This document shows, in pieces, positions 9,891 through 19,898 of a DNA stretch of 64,000 nt. The stretch comes from Laterigemmans sp052161645 (GTDB taxonomy: Bacteria; Planctomycetota; Planctomycetia; Pirellulales; Pirellulaceae), in the NCBI GenBank assembly GCA_052161645.1, contig CP197414.1; one strand, written 5' to 3'. How positions within the stretch are numbered: position 1 is the stretch's first letter; each line of letters opens with the position of its first letter. The translations under genes were made by a program, and so were the position numbers. The notes beneath the pieces were generated by a model. That model made no database searches. It was not told where the DNA came from and saw only the letters and a program-made list of their open reading frames with translations.

Positions 9891-11129
9891 TTAATTATGA
9901 AGTTTCGCAGACTCAATGCAATGAAAAACAGATTCCCACATTTCGGAAACCTTTGATTTTAGTTCACCAGTCGCCGCGACAAGCGTAGCACTTATCGCAT
10001 CTCGCTGTTCTTTATTATCCAGGGCTTTTATCTTTGCCTCTAAAATATCCAGCCGAGACAAATCAGTTAGCAAGAGTTCTTTGCAACCAAAATCCGAAAA
10101 AAGCTCCGGGTACTTATGTGACCACCCAACACCAATGCATGGTACGCCCTGAGACAAGGCACTCACTAGCGCGTGAAATCGAGACGCCAACACCAAATCG
10201 GCGTTAGAAAGGATACCCTTTAACACCCTGGGGTCAGGGTGAGTATAACAAGGAATCCGAATATTCCGCTCGCGCAGGAGATTCAAGACACGCTGATCCT
10301 CGTTAGCATCATGCAATAGAAAGATCGGCTTAAGATCATTTCGCTCTAGACACGCAATTGAATGCTCGAGAAAGCAAAGATAGTCTTCTGAGTAATCAGT
10401 CTTATCCATCATCCTGACGTTAGGAACGATGCACGAATATTTCGAGGGTAGCCCTAAACCAGTCGACTCGAGCGGCTCGACAGAAAGGGTGAAGTCTGGA
10501 GTCTGGACTACTTTATCTATCGTTCCAACAACCTCACATAATGAACTATATGACGAAGAGTCCCTGGGGTAAATGAGACTCGCTCGTTCAATCAGTTTTC
10601 TTGTTGATATTGCTACCGAAGGATTCCTGAAAGGACCAAAGGCCTGTGGCATCAGAATTAGCGGTTTTCCTCTCCTGGAAAACTCCATCTTCCGCAATAA
10701 TGTCTGCGCCCTTCCCGCCCCCCATTGATCCGAAAACGCAAAACCAGACGCGTCAATTACTAAATCAATTTCCTTAGGGTGCAGAATACCGCCATGCGAA
10801 AGTACAGAACCGCGCCCGCAGGATAGAGCGTGTATTTTTGCCTCAACACTCGTAAACAATCTATCTATACTATTTGGAAATCTAGAGGAAATCTGAAGGT
10901 ATTTTCTTTGATACCTATTACGACTCTCCAGTGTAGTCCAGAACCTATGTGCCGCACGCAATTCATATGGACCAAACTCCACCGGCACAACAATGCGAAC
11001 ACCTGGGAACCGCGCTCTGAGTTTGTCTGAAATCGCTATTGCCATTAACTCGGCGCCGCGGTTGTGTGTCCCCGTCCCGTGAATCTCAACTGTCAGTGGT
11101 TTATTCAAAATTATACCTTCGCAATACAT
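9891..11129 (-). CDS. Polysaccharide pyruvyl transferase family protein
   Basis: A 412-residue protein of the PS_pyruv_trans (WcaK-like) family. Visible signatures are VEIHGTGTHNRGAELMA near the N-terminus, IDLVIDASGFAFSDQW (about residue 125), the C-terminal half with IPCYTHPDPRVLKGILSNAD, and LVLASRFHALVSALSQGVP followed by GVGWSHKYPEL. The ASRFHALV motif is a hallmark of the family. These enzymes put ketal-linked pyruvate on sugars of capsule or exopolysaccharide using phosphoenolpyruvate. Its start overlaps the end of the nitroreductase-family gene by 29 bp, so the two are probably translated together; a later start at a TTG near 11111 is possible. Confidence 0.88.
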   Translation of the reverse strand: MYCEGIILNKPLTVEIHGTGTHNRGAELMAIAISDKLRARFPGVRIVVPVEFGPYELRAAHRFWTTLESRNRYQRKYLQISSRFPNSIDRLFTSVEAKIHALSCGRGSVLSHGGILHPKEIDLVIDASGFAFSDQWGAGRAQTLLRKMEFSRRGKPLILMPQAFGPFRNPSVAISTRKLIERASLIYPRDSSSYSSLCEVVGTIDKVVQTPDFTLSVEPLESTGLGLPSKYSCIVPNVRMMDKTDYSEDYLCFLEHSIACLERNDLKPIFLLHDANEDQRVLNLLRERNIRIPCYTHPDPRVLKGILSNADLVLASRFHALVSALSQGVPCIGVGWSHKYPELFSDFGCKELLLTDLSRLDILEAKIKALDNKEQRDAISATLVAATGELKSKVSEMWESVFHCIESAKLHN

Positions 11130-12180
11130 CTAATGCTTTCTTTGCTGAATTAGCCACCATTCCATTCGGATCAGGGTAGCCTACAGCAATGCACATTACC
11201 GGCCGCTCATCAGCGTCTAACTGCAAAGCGTCGGCCATCTCGATGTCTTTACTCGCAATCTCAGGCCAATTTATACAACAGGATGACAAGCCCTGACATT
11301 CCAGAGCAAATATGAATGACATCGCCGCCAATGATCCATCGATGTATATCAAATGCCGATCACGCTCATCGAAGTAATTACGTTGCTGTCCGACAATTAC
11401 GATCATACACGGAATATTATCTGCATATCCACCTGTTCCTATTGGAATTCGGGCAACTTTTCGTACGAGGTCTGGATCATCAATCACCCTAAATTCATAA
11501 GGTTGCCGGTTACACGCACTGGGGGCGTATCCGCCTAGCACAATGGCTCTATCAATTAAACGGCGAGGAACAGGTATTTGAAGAAACCAGCGGACCGAGC
11601 GGCGATATTTAGCTAAAGTTAAAAGAACATCGAAGTCAATCTTTGGTATATCTTGTTCTTTTCTTAGGTATGGAATAAGCGCTACCATACCCTCGGTGCT
11701 GATATGGAGTCTATGGGAATTAAATCTTCTTTCGTACTCATCAAGGGACGGGTCTCCCGCACAGACTTCAAAATACGAGTTCAAAACATCATTTGCCCAT
11801 CTCAATTCGGTTGGCTCTAAAGTCTCCGCGCAAGCCGCAGCGCAAAACCCATCTACAGTCTCGCCAATATAATCTTTCGCAAACGGGACTCGTCGTGGCC
11901 TCATTAGCAAACCTTTCTCTATCCGATGAACATTCCTCCTGAGCAATGCCATGCTCCGGACAGGTGAACGTAAGTTCTGTTCATACCTTAATCGCCCTGC
12001 CAAGAAACCCCGCTGCTCAAAACTAAAACCGTCGTTTAAAGTTGCATAGTAAAAGCAAGATAGCAATCGTGACTTCGCTGACATTCGAATGACACATTGA
12101 TCGACATGCGAAAAACATCGCCGAAACGCGTTTCCAATAACATGCCTTAGCGACAAAAAAACTTTTTTAAAAGATCGCAT
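11101..12180 (-). CDS. Nitroreductase-family FMN protein
   Basis: A 359-residue protein whose C-terminal 200 residues match the nitroreductase fold. YRRSVRWFLQIPVPRRLIDRA is followed by GGYAPSACNRQPYEF, the FMN phosphate-binding and substrate region, then AALSFIF-like packing (LAAMSFIFALECQGL) and CCINWPEI, ending with VMCIAVGYPDPNG. The N-terminal 120 residues, including HRIEKGLLMRPRRVPFA, are an extra domain seen in versions next to polysaccharide genes. It overlaps the pyruvyltransferase, suggesting a coupled job in sugar modification, perhaps a redox step. The substrate is unknown. No membrane segment is evident. Confidence 0.82.
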   Translation of the reverse strand: MRSFKKVFLSLRHVIGNAFRRCFSHVDQCVIRMSAKSRLLSCFYYATLNDGFSFEQRGFLAGRLRYEQNLRSPVRSMALLRRNVHRIEKGLLMRPRRVPFAKDYIGETVDGFCAAACAETLEPTELRWANDVLNSYFEVCAGDPSLDEYERRFNSHRLHISTEGMVALIPYLRKEQDIPKIDFDVLLTLAKYRRSVRWFLQIPVPRRLIDRAIVLGGYAPSACNRQPYEFRVIDDPDLVRKVARIPIGTGGYADNIPCMIVIVGQQRNYFDERDRHLIYIDGSLAAMSFIFALECQGLSSCCINWPEIASKDIEMADALQLDADERPVMCIAVGYPDPNGMVANSAKKALDVLRRYNFE

Positions 12181-12465
12181 TATTTTAACGTTTTTAATAT
12201 TTCAAACAACGCTTGATTTTCAACCAAACCTCGCAAACAAGCAAGCAGTCTAGACACGAGATCAATCGTCTTGCAGAAAGAGTAAGAGAACCAAAGTGTT
12301 CTGTGTACTCTTAGTAAAATAATGAGGCTGAAGGTTTCTGCGATATTCTTTGAACTGACGTTCTCACTTTTCATTCAAATGCGGGCGTCGAGCGCGACTG
12401 GGTTTCAAAACTATCACTGCAAATATTTTTTTCGTCAGCTCAAACAGAAGACCTTCACTACTCTG

Positions 12466-13344
12466 TTAGAGCCAAAATCTGCTCCATCTTTGCACTTGTG
12501 GCGAGTATTTGCATAAAACAGCTTCGACGTCCTTTTGCAAATACTCTACGACGCGATTTCTGGTCTCCGCGCTCAACTCCTGGTCCATCAATATTCCGTT
12601 AGAAAGTTTTGATTCTAAACTCTTATACCAATCGGAATGGAAATTCCTCAGCAAACCAAGCGGAGGCGAATTTAGAAGTACGCGGGCTAAAAAACCTGGC
12701 ATTACTTTTTTGTTCGATGATTGGTTTGCCCTGATACCATTCAATTCGGAGTGGTGTTCAATCCCGAGGAACCCGCAAAGGTCGTTAAAAAAGTCTTCGG
12801 GACAATTTACTAAGTCCTCAAAGAACAGAACCTTGATTTGGTCCTCCGGAAAATAAGCTCCGAAAATCTTTAATGCTTCGTAGTATTTGCACGACTCAAC
12901 AAATAATGGATACTTCCAAACAGCCAAATCTAGATCCATGGGCATCTTTGGTACCGGAACATCTGTCTTCGCTTTGTAGACGTTGTACAGATGATGGCCT
13001 GACGATAACGCCTGCTTCCATGCAGAGTGAATCCGAGCAATTGGTTCCCTAAGAATATAGATCAGTTTAGCCTCAGGGTTGTACTTATAGATGCGTTCCG
13101 CGGCACGCACCAGCACTGGAGGTTGCGAGTAAATAGGGCTTGCGTCTAATTTGAGGGCTTTTGTGTTGTCATGCTCGTTTTCTTGTTCCCTGACTCTTCC
13201 TCGCCAGTCTTCGAACGCAAACGTACGAGGCTCCTTTCTCACTCCCACGGACACTGAAGGATGGGACCGGAAATATGTCCACACGGAAGTAGTACCCGCT
13301 TTGGACGCGCCAACCATAAAAACATTAATTTTATCTGTTGACAT
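12466..13344 (-). CDS. Sulfotransferase domain protein
   Basis: A 292-residue cytosolic sulfotransferase. The 5'-phosphosulfate-binding loop is VFMVGASKAGTTSVWTYF at residues 8-25, with the canonical Lys. LIYILREPIARIHSAW at about residues 94-109 is the 3'-phosphate-binding segment. YYEALKIFGAYFPEDQIKVL and FFEDLVNCPEDFF are the usual C-terminal elements. It would sulfate a polysaccharide or glycolipid using PAPS. Its start overlaps the end of the flippase gene by 14 bp, so it is in one transcription unit with export of the repeat unit. The 285 bp downstream of it, before the nitroreductase-family gene, contain no clear gene. Confidence 0.92.
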   Translation of the reverse strand: MSTDKINVFMVGASKAGTTSVWTYFRSHPSVSVGVRKEPRTFAFEDWRGRVREQENEHDNTKALKLDASPIYSQPPVLVRAAERIYKYNPEAKLIYILREPIARIHSAWKQALSSGHHLYNVYKAKTDVPVPKMPMDLDLAVWKYPLFVESCKYYEALKIFGAYFPEDQIKVLFFEDLVNCPEDFFNDLCGFLGIEHHSELNGIRANQSSNKKVMPGFLARVLLNSPPLGLLRNFHSDWYKSLESKLSNGILMDQELSAETRNRVVEYLQKDVEAVLCKYSPQVQRWSRFWL

Positions 13345-14920
13345 TGATGCCCGGATTCCCAGTTAGACTATAGTACAAAAGCGTGAGATCCTCACGATTG
13401 CTTCTGCTCCACAACGCAAGCATTCCGTAACTAATCATAAAAAAACTCATCTCAAAATAGACACTATTGAACGGTAACGCCGATACCTCAGGATGTGATA
13501 AATACCGAAAAATTAACACTGCTATAGAGGAACTCACACACGCAAGGACGGACGTTTTGATAGAAGTAAAATAGTCACTAACGCCGAACGGGGTGCCTCT
13601 CAGTGTGTACCAAAGGGATGGATACATGAGGACTATGTTTGAAACTGCGTAGGACGCTGCAACACCCTCGACCCCCCAGTTCAAGCCGATCAAAAAGCCA
13701 ATTGTTGTAGCAGCGCCCTTCATAATACTCCAGACGGCCAATCGGGAGGAAAATCCAAGGCTAAGCATAACTTGCCCTCGGATAGTAAGTGTCGATTGAA
13801 AAAATGCAGGAATCGCCAGAATGCTAAAAATCGGCACAGCATCTAACCAATTCTCGCCCAGAGCAAGTAATATTATGTGATCAGACATTAACGCTGAAAG
13901 ACATACAATTGGCATTGTTAGGAATGCAACCAACCGAACAATCTTTATTGCAAAGTTCCTGAAACTCACTGAATCATTCTGGAGTTGTGAAAGTGTTCGA
14001 AACACCACCGCATCCAGAGGTCTCGTTATTAAGGTTAGAGGGAATACAAGCAAGGCATATGCTCGGCTGTAAATGCCTAAAGCTTCAGCGCCACAAAATT
14101 TACCAATAAGAATATTATCTGAAGTTCTAGCGAGATAATTAAAAATGCCGCTCAGTGTCACATGGGAGCCGAAAACCACCATTTTCCAAACGCCGTGACT
14201 AGCGCTCGGCAAACCCGGCCAAAATGGTGATAAAATGCATAAGAGTGTCGTACTTATAAGGCTTCCAGCCAATGAACTTACGACAAGGGCCCAATATGAA
14301 AACCCGTTGATCGCCATTGTGACGGCCACAATAAGTGATAAAACGCCGGCACTAATTCCGGCAATTGCTTTACGTCCGAACTGCATATTGCGCACAAGCA
14401 TCGCGCCATGTTGGGCGCCGAAGCTTCCGATAACGAAGTTAAACGAGAGTGCAATCGTGACAGCGGTTAGTTCAGGCTTACCATAAAACCAAGAGACCAG
14501 CGGCGAGCAGGTGGCAACTAGAATCGTAATCGCCGCACCCATTGCGACGTTTAGCCAAAAGAGATTGGTTTGCTGACCTGACGTTAGGTCCTTCTTCTGA
14601 ATCGCTGCGGATGATAATCCTAGATCACGGAATAAGCCTGCGAACGATGTAATCGCAGTGACCATCGCGATGATGCCGTAGTCCGCCGGCGTTAACATCC
14701 GGGCTAGGATCACCGTCGATGCGAGGTGCACGGCGGTTGAAACCGCTTGAGAGAGTAAGGTTACCGCACCGCCACGAACTGATTTTCGCTTTAAATCTCT
14801 AAGGTCAACTTTTTCGGTGGTTCGCGTGTTTGCTGTTGGTTCGACGAGAGCCGTTAATGATGTGTTCGTAGACGGTTGTATGTCGTCTGGCGGTTTCGAA
14901 GTTTGGGGTTTGGTTTTCAC
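13331..14920 (-). CDS. Wzx/WzxC-type polysaccharide flippase
   Basis: A 529-residue membrane protein of the polysaccharide transporter (MATE/MVF) superfamily. A hydrophilic N-terminal tail of about 45 residues precedes GGAVTLLSQAVSTAVHLAST, then LARMLTPADYGIIAMV, a strong signature of WzxC-like exporters, and DLGLSSAAIQK. About 12 to 14 hydrophobic segments follow. GVEGVAASYAVSNIVLMYPS near residue 420 is also typical. It would flip the lipid-linked repeat across the inner membrane. It appears to start the minus-strand unit running toward position 1, with more than 1 kb of non-coding DNA upstream. Confidence 0.92.
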   Translation of the reverse strand: MKTKPQTSKPPDDIQPSTNTSLTALVEPTANTRTTEKVDLRDLKRKSVRGGAVTLLSQAVSTAVHLASTVILARMLTPADYGIIAMVTAITSFAGLFRDLGLSSAAIQKKDLTSGQQTNLFWLNVAMGAAITILVATCSPLVSWFYGKPELTAVTIALSFNFVIGSFGAQHGAMLVRNMQFGRKAIAGISAGVLSLIVAVTMAINGFSYWALVVSSLAGSLISTTLLCILSPFWPGLPSASHGVWKMVVFGSHVTLSGIFNYLARTSDNILIGKFCGAEALGIYSRAYALLVFPLTLITRPLDAVVFRTLSQLQNDSVSFRNFAIKIVRLVAFLTMPIVCLSALMSDHIILLALGENWLDAVPIFSILAIPAFFQSTLTIRGQVMLSLGFSSRLAVWSIMKGAATTIGFLIGLNWGVEGVAASYAVSNIVLMYPSLWYTLRGTPFGVSDYFTSIKTSVLACVSSSIAVLIFRYLSHPEVSALPFNSVYFEMSFFMISYGMLALWSRSNREDLTLLYYSLTGNPGINVNR

Positions 14921-16146
14921 GTCTCGTTGAATTGGCTGGGTTCGATTTTCGTTTCAGAGGGCGTGATTGAGCGGGCGATTTTGTATAGCCGAAGTGGCTG
15001 GTTGAACTGGTTTTTGGCGAGGGGTGACCGGCGTTTTATTCCTCAATCGGCTGAGTTCGGAACAGCTCTTTTCCGTTTATTTCAGGTTCGTCAGCAAGTG
15101 TTTCGTAACACTGTCGCTGTTGGCGGGTCTCTTCGCGGGTTTAGAGCTTTCCTTGAACCTGTAAGGTGGATGTGGATTTGGTTTTCTAGCGGTTAGTCCC
15201 TACGGCAATTCAACCGGACGAAGGTACTTTAGCTGCGGAGGAGATGGGGCAGCGAGAGGGGATTGGGATAATGGTTTACAATGACTTCTGCGATTAACTT
15301 TGAGTCGCGCTGTTGGCGGGTTCAATGCAAACGTTCTGACAGGAACGCGGATGCTGTGCGATAAGTCGCATAACGAAAAATACTGGTTCAGCTGAGGCCG
15401 GCACATTAACCGACACGTCAGGTTGAGATTTGTACGCGTTTTTCGGATCCTAAAAAGCCCTTTTGGTTATGATTAAGGGCTGCTGATGGTCGATACCCAA
15501 CGGGCGTACCAATCACCTCAGGTTGGAACGCAACTTGTCTTTTTCCACTTTCCGGTTACGGGGGCCTTTAATGCATTTAACGATGTCAAGTCGTTACCAA
15601 TCATCAAGCACATCACGGCCTCAGCGCACCCATAAAGTATGCAACCGCGTAACCGACAAATTACTTGCTTAATTCTGTTCTTTCGAACGCATGAAAGTTG
15701 CTGCGGCTATGTCAAACCAGCACCTTATAATCATAGCTCTCATTTTAAGCAGCCATTCTATAGATATCATGCTCTGTTTCTCAGTCACAAACACTTAAGC
15801 GGCCTTCCCCTTGGTATCGCGGGTGTTCAGTTTAGATTAGGAGATGTGGGCAACGCCCGCGTTACCGTCGAGATCAAACGATAACAACATATTCGCTAGG
15901 CACTAGCTTGGCGTCGGCATGTTGAATGCTAGTGTTGTTTTCGCGTATTTCGGGATGTAACGGTCGGTTACTGTGGATGTCAGTTTCACATCTAAACAGG
16001 AAGTCAAACTACGGGAAGTGGCGTGTCAGCATCACGCGCCGCTTCCTCTGACGGACGCGCCGTGTTGTACTTGCTGCAGCGAGGCGTCCGCTGCTAAGCG
16101 CAGGTGCGTGCTAGAGCAAAGGCAAAGGTGAGTTATACTCGGATTA
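14921..16146. other. Long intergenic region upstream of the flippase unit
   Basis: About 1.2 kb without a recognisable gene. Short frames at 14876-15196, 15200-15406 and 15639-15884 have no family signature. The right part lies downstream of the FkbM gene and contains one hairpin with a T-rich tail on the minus strand (15451-15481). The left part should hold the promoter of the flippase unit, but no clear -35/-10 pair was found. Confidence 0.5.
15451..15481 (-). terminator. Possible intrinsic terminator
   Basis: On the minus strand AGCCCTT (15481-15475) and AAGGGCT (15462-15456) form a 7-bp stem with a 12-base loop, followed by a run of T. It could end transcription from the FkbM gene, though it is about 670 bp beyond that stop codon. 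Confidence 0.4.
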
Positions 16147-17019
16147 CTATCCGTCCCACTCAAAATAAAGATTCATTGTGCGTCGTTCTCCCGTGTACTT
16201 GCCTGCTTTTGCGCTCGCAATGCGTTTTAATTCGAGATCCTTAGGTCGGAAGCCAAGATCTTCGATGGCCTTGACGTAATCTCTGAGCGTAATCCCACGA
16301 GGTTCGAGGACGTACCCTGAATACTCAATTAGCATTTTTCGCACTTTGCCATTTGCAAGTGACTGTTGCCCACCAACGAGGAATTCCAGTTCATGCCCTT
16401 CGATGTCGATTTTAAGGAAATCAATTTTCTCTATTTCATGTGTTGCAAGAAAATCGTCTAACGTTGTGGTGTTCACCTTAATTGTCTCGGATGCGGCTTT
16501 CCATTCACCAAGTCTGCCCCATCCGCTGTTGCGTTCAAGTGTGCGAGAAAAGGTGGCAGTGCCTGCTTTGCTTGAGATCGCAATGTTCTCAGCGCGGTCC
16601 GTGCGCATATTGTTTAGTTGAAGATTCGTTTGCAGGCGTTTGAAGTTGTTGCTGTCCGCCTCGATTGAAAAAACTTTTCCAAGCGGGGCAAGGCGATTAA
16701 GGTTAACGCTGTAGAAGCCAACGTTTGCACCAATATCTAAACAGATGTCGCCTTTCGCTACAATTCCCTTAAGAAACGCAAGGTCATCTCGTTCGTAAGT
16801 GCCTAGGAAAATCGCCTGCTGGATCTCGTCTTGGAAATCAAGCTCATATTTAAGACCGTTGACATCATAAATACCGCTTTCCTTCGGAAGACTGATGTAG
16901 TTGCTAAGTAGTTGCTTACCTCGGAAATTGTGATTTCTGTAGACACTATAAAGCAAGGGGACTCGAGATATTGCACCGCCCGTAAACGCTAGTATCGGTT
17001 TGAGCAGGGGGTTGTTCAT
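16147..17019 (-). CDS. FkbM family methyltransferase
   Basis: A 290-residue protein when begun at the ATG at 17019, which follows AAAAGAGACGCA. Longer readings toward 17154 run into repeat-rich DNA and are unlikely. GDICLDIGANVGFYSVNL (about residue 90) is the SAM-binding motif I of FkbM proteins, VFSIEADSNNFKRLQ the acidic motif II, and IDFLKIDIEGHELEFL (about residue 200) the FkbM signature. The N-terminal 50 residues carry a short hydrophobic stretch. FkbM members methylate hydroxyl groups, frequently on sugars of surface polymers. It is set apart from the rest of the cluster by 1.2 kb but has the same orientation and A+T-rich composition. Confidence 0.9.
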   Translation of the reverse strand: MNNPLLKPILAFTGGAISRVPLLYSVYRNHNFRGKQLLSNYISLPKESGIYDVNGLKYELDFQDEIQQAIFLGTYERDDLAFLKGIVAKGDICLDIGANVGFYSVNLNRLAPLGKVFSIEADSNNFKRLQTNLQLNNMRTDRAENIAISSKAGTATFSRTLERNSGWGRLGEWKAASETIKVNTTTLDDFLATHEIEKIDFLKIDIEGHELEFLVGGQQSLANGKVRKMLIEYSGYVLEPRGITLRDYVKAIEDLGFRPKDLELKRIASAKAGKYTGERRTMNLYFEWDG

Positions 17020-17065
17020 TGCGTCTCTTTTAAAGTGGAGGGACTTCCGCAACTTCAGTATAAGT

Positions 17066-17222
17066 TGTGGTGGCTGCGCCGGGGTCGGGCCTTGGTTGTG
17101 GTGGCTGCGCCGGGGATCGCGGTAGGGACGGCCGTTACCGGCCGCCCCCCGCACAGATCCGTACGCGAAGCACTACCTCATACGGCTCTCGCTGCTAGGG
17201 GCGAGGGTGGCTGCGCCGGGGT
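17066..17222. repeat. Three copies of a G+C-rich 15-bp repeat
   Basis: GTGGCTGCGCCGGGG occurs three times in direct orientation, near 17070, 17101 and 17207. It is strikingly G+C-rich compared with the flanking methyltransferase gene and marks the border between the polysaccharide cluster and the repeat island. Confidence 0.75.
17107..17190 (-). other. Possible group II intron domain V/VI remnant
   Basis: Read on the minus strand, the stretch starts GAGCCGTATG, continues through a short loop to CGTACGGATC, and is followed by a G+C-rich hairpin built on GGCCGGTAACGGCC. This layout matches the catalytic domain V of group II introns (GAGCCGT, loop, ACGGTTC) with domain VI behind it. One base pair of the lower stem is mismatched, and no maturase or 5' intron part is present. 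It may be a decayed intron tail. Confidence 0.4.
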
Positions 17223-17257
17223 CAGGCCTTGTCTTCGGTGTTCGGCCGGGGCAAGTT

Positions 17258-17337
17258 AGCTAGTGACTAGCGGCTAGTGGCTAGAAAGAAGCAGCTAGTT
17301 GCTAGCGTCTAGCCACTAGCCACTCATTCCTAGTTGC
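17258..17337. repeat. Degenerate CTAG-heptamer repeats
   Basis: Irregular copies of GGCTAGT and TTGCTAG, some inverted, separated by GAAAGAAG-like spacers. They run up to the stop codon of the truncated Uma2 gene, whose TAG lies in the last CTAG. Confidence 0.8.
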
Positions 17338-17521
17338 CTTCGAAGAGGTCTTGAAGGTTGAGTTCGGCGTGAGGCGCGATCAAGGGCCTGAGTTGGTCGC
17401 GGACGGTAACAACGAAACGAGTTTGATAATCGACTCCATCCGGGTCGCGGAAGACGTGGATGCAACTGGACCGACAATCGACAATCCAATACTCCACAAT
17501 CTTGACTTCTGCATAAAGCAT
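17330..17521 (-). pseudogene. Uma2 family nuclease, truncated copy
   Basis: Only 63 codons remain. They match, nearly residue for residue, the C-terminal third of the Uma2 protein at 20538-21098 (for example IVEYWIVDCRSSCIHVF against IMEYWIVDCRSRCIHVF, and both end DLFEGN). The N-terminal two thirds, including the catalytic Asp and Glu positions, are missing. The ATG sits next to TCCC and a CTAG-heptamer array, the same context that precedes the start of the complete paralogue. It looks as if a deletion joined the start region to an internal codon, leaving the flanking repeats in place. It is unlikely to be a working nuclease. Confidence 0.82.
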
Positions 17522-17526
17522 GGGAG

Positions 17527-18330
<804 letters not shown>

Positions 18331-18334
<4 letters not shown>

Positions 18335-18612
18335 TCGCGTCCCACGTCGGCCTTCTCGTGTTGTTCAATCTGATCTTGCAATTGAGCTTGTAGTTGCATC
18401 ACCCTTAATCGCATCATCCAACCTTGAAAATGCGCCAACCCGCTGGTCAGCGCCGTATCCAATCGCTCATCCTCACTCCGCTCTCCCCCCCCAATCATTT
18501 TCAATCCCGCCGCTTCATCAAGCTCGCGGAGTTCCGCGCAACGAATTTCTTCCAGCCGGGGTGCTGCGTAACGCCAGGCTTCGATGAATCGTTTTTCAGC
18601 TTGAGGGGACAA
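18331..18612 (-). CDS. Small hypothetical protein paired with the nucleotidyltransferase
   Basis: A 93-residue protein, mostly helical and charged, with no family recognised. The frame begins with TTG at 18612 (reading SPQAEKRFIEAWRYAAPRLE) and lacks a clear ribosome binding site; a heptamer array starts six bases upstream. The middle, ERLDTALTSGLAHFQGWMMR, and the glutamine-rich end suggest a coiled structure. It overlaps the nucleotidyltransferase start by four bases. By analogy with two-gene nucleotidyltransferase toxin-antitoxin pairs it could be the partner protein, but this is inferred from gene order only. Confidence 0.6.
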
Positions 18613-18617
18613 AGAAG

Positions 18618-18766
<149 letters not shown>

Positions 18767-18775
18767 GGGTAAGGG

Positions 18776-19144
18776 CTATGGGCTTGGGGGAGGAGGATTG
18801 GCTCGGTTCCTGTGACGACGGATTAAGGCCGCTAACATCCTCCCTAACTGCTGCGCTTCATCCGCCCAATCTCGACCCACTTGCTTGTCCAAATAACCCG
18901 CTTCTATTCCTATCAATATCTGCGTTCGCATCTCGCCCGATGATCCCTTCGCGATCGTTAAAAATCTCGCAATCTCATTGTCACTGTCTCGCTCATACCC
19001 CTCCGCTATGTTCGACGGGACCGATAAACCACTCCGCGTTAACTGATCCCGATATCCAAAGTCCCGTAGCTCTGTCGTCCCTCGATATAGGCTGACCGAT
19101 AACCTCGCCGATCGCTTCCATACTTCTAAGTCTTCATAGGACAT
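18776..19144 (-). CDS. Four-helix-bundle protein (23S rRNA intervening-sequence type)
   Basis: A 122-residue protein of the TIGR02436/S23 family. It opens with SYEDLEVWKRSARLSVSLY, the family's first helix, then FGYRDQLTRSGLSVPSNIAE and GYERDSDNEIARFLTIAKGS, the best conserved block, and SGEMRTQILIGIEAGYLD. Members form pentamers of four-helix bundles; their biochemical role is not established. Some are encoded in intervening sequences of 23S rRNA genes, but most, like this one, stand alone. Heptamer arrays lie on both sides. The proline-rich tail NPPPPSP is unusual and close to repeat DNA. Confidence 0.92.
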   Translation of the reverse strand: MSYEDLEVWKRSARLSVSLYRGTTELRDFGYRDQLTRSGLSVPSNIAEGYERDSDNEIARFLTIAKGSSGEMRTQILIGIEAGYLDKQVGRDWADEAQQLGRMLAALIRRHRNRANPPPPSP

Positions 19145-19152
19145 AGGAATAA

Positions 19153-19304
<152 letters not shown>

Positions 19305-19338
19305 GAGGATGAAGTTGCTGGGAAGAAGTGGCTAGGTG

Positions 19339-19896
19339 TTAGTTGTTGAACAGGTCGTTGAGATCGAGGTTTGCTGTTGGGGCGATCGCCGGTGCAAGGG
19401 GCTCGCCAACTTTGTACAACTGCCGAGTTCCATAGTCGTCTCGCTGAGGGCAGGTAAAAACATGGATACAGTGGGCGATCGCGTCCACAATCCAGTATTC
19501 AACAATCCCTGCCGATGCGTAAAGTCTACGCTTATCCTCGATGTCATAACCGAGACTGCTGTTGGCAACCTCAATCGCTAACTGTACGTCCGCTGCGATG
19601 GGATGCGAAGTGCGATAATTGGCTTTTCGAAGCCACATCAAATCTGGCTCAGGCCGACTGATTTGATCCGGCAGGTCCAACCCCGTTTGAGACGAAATCA
19701 TTGTCCGCAAAGGATCGGTGTGCCGAACCGACCAATTAATTAAATAAGCGACTAAATAATCATGCAGCGGGCCCGCAGGGTTCATCTCAATTAACTCCCC
19801 ACGAATCAATTCGACTTTTCGCGGCAGGCGATCGAAAGCCCCAACCCGGACCATCGTGTCGTATTCGCCAAGACTGAGATGAAGCGTGGAGGGCAT
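19339..19896 (-). CDS. Uma2 family (PD-(D/E)xK-type) nuclease
   Basis: A 185-residue Uma2/DUF820 protein. LSLGEYDTMVRVGAFDRLPR leads into VELIRGELIEMNPAGPLHD, then SRPEPDLMWLRKANYR with the first acidic position, and VQLAIEVANSSLGYDIEDK, giving the E-x-V and Lys of the restriction-nuclease-like fold. AGIVEYWIVDAIAHCIHVF closes the core. Family members are predicted DNA endonucleases, expanded in planctomycetes and cyanobacteria; the in vivo role is unknown. The protein is clearly paralogous to the one at 20538-21098 (same LHLSLxEYD start and NPAGPLHD motif). The start ATG follows TTCCC directly after a heptamer array, with no Shine-Dalgarno sequence. Confidence 0.9.
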   Translation of the reverse strand: MPSTLHLSLGEYDTMVRVGAFDRLPRKVELIRGELIEMNPAGPLHDYLVAYLINWSVRHTDPLRTMISSQTGLDLPDQISRPEPDLMWLRKANYRTSHPIAADVQLAIEVANSSLGYDIEDKRRLYASAGIVEYWIVDAIAHCIHVFTCPQRDDYGTRQLYKVGEPLAPAIAPTANLDLNDLFNN

Positions 19897-19898
19897 GG

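Noticed and set aside
12180..12374. 64-codon minus-strand frame after the sulfotransferase gene
   Set aside because: No motif, no binding site and A+T-rich composition. It is probably chance.
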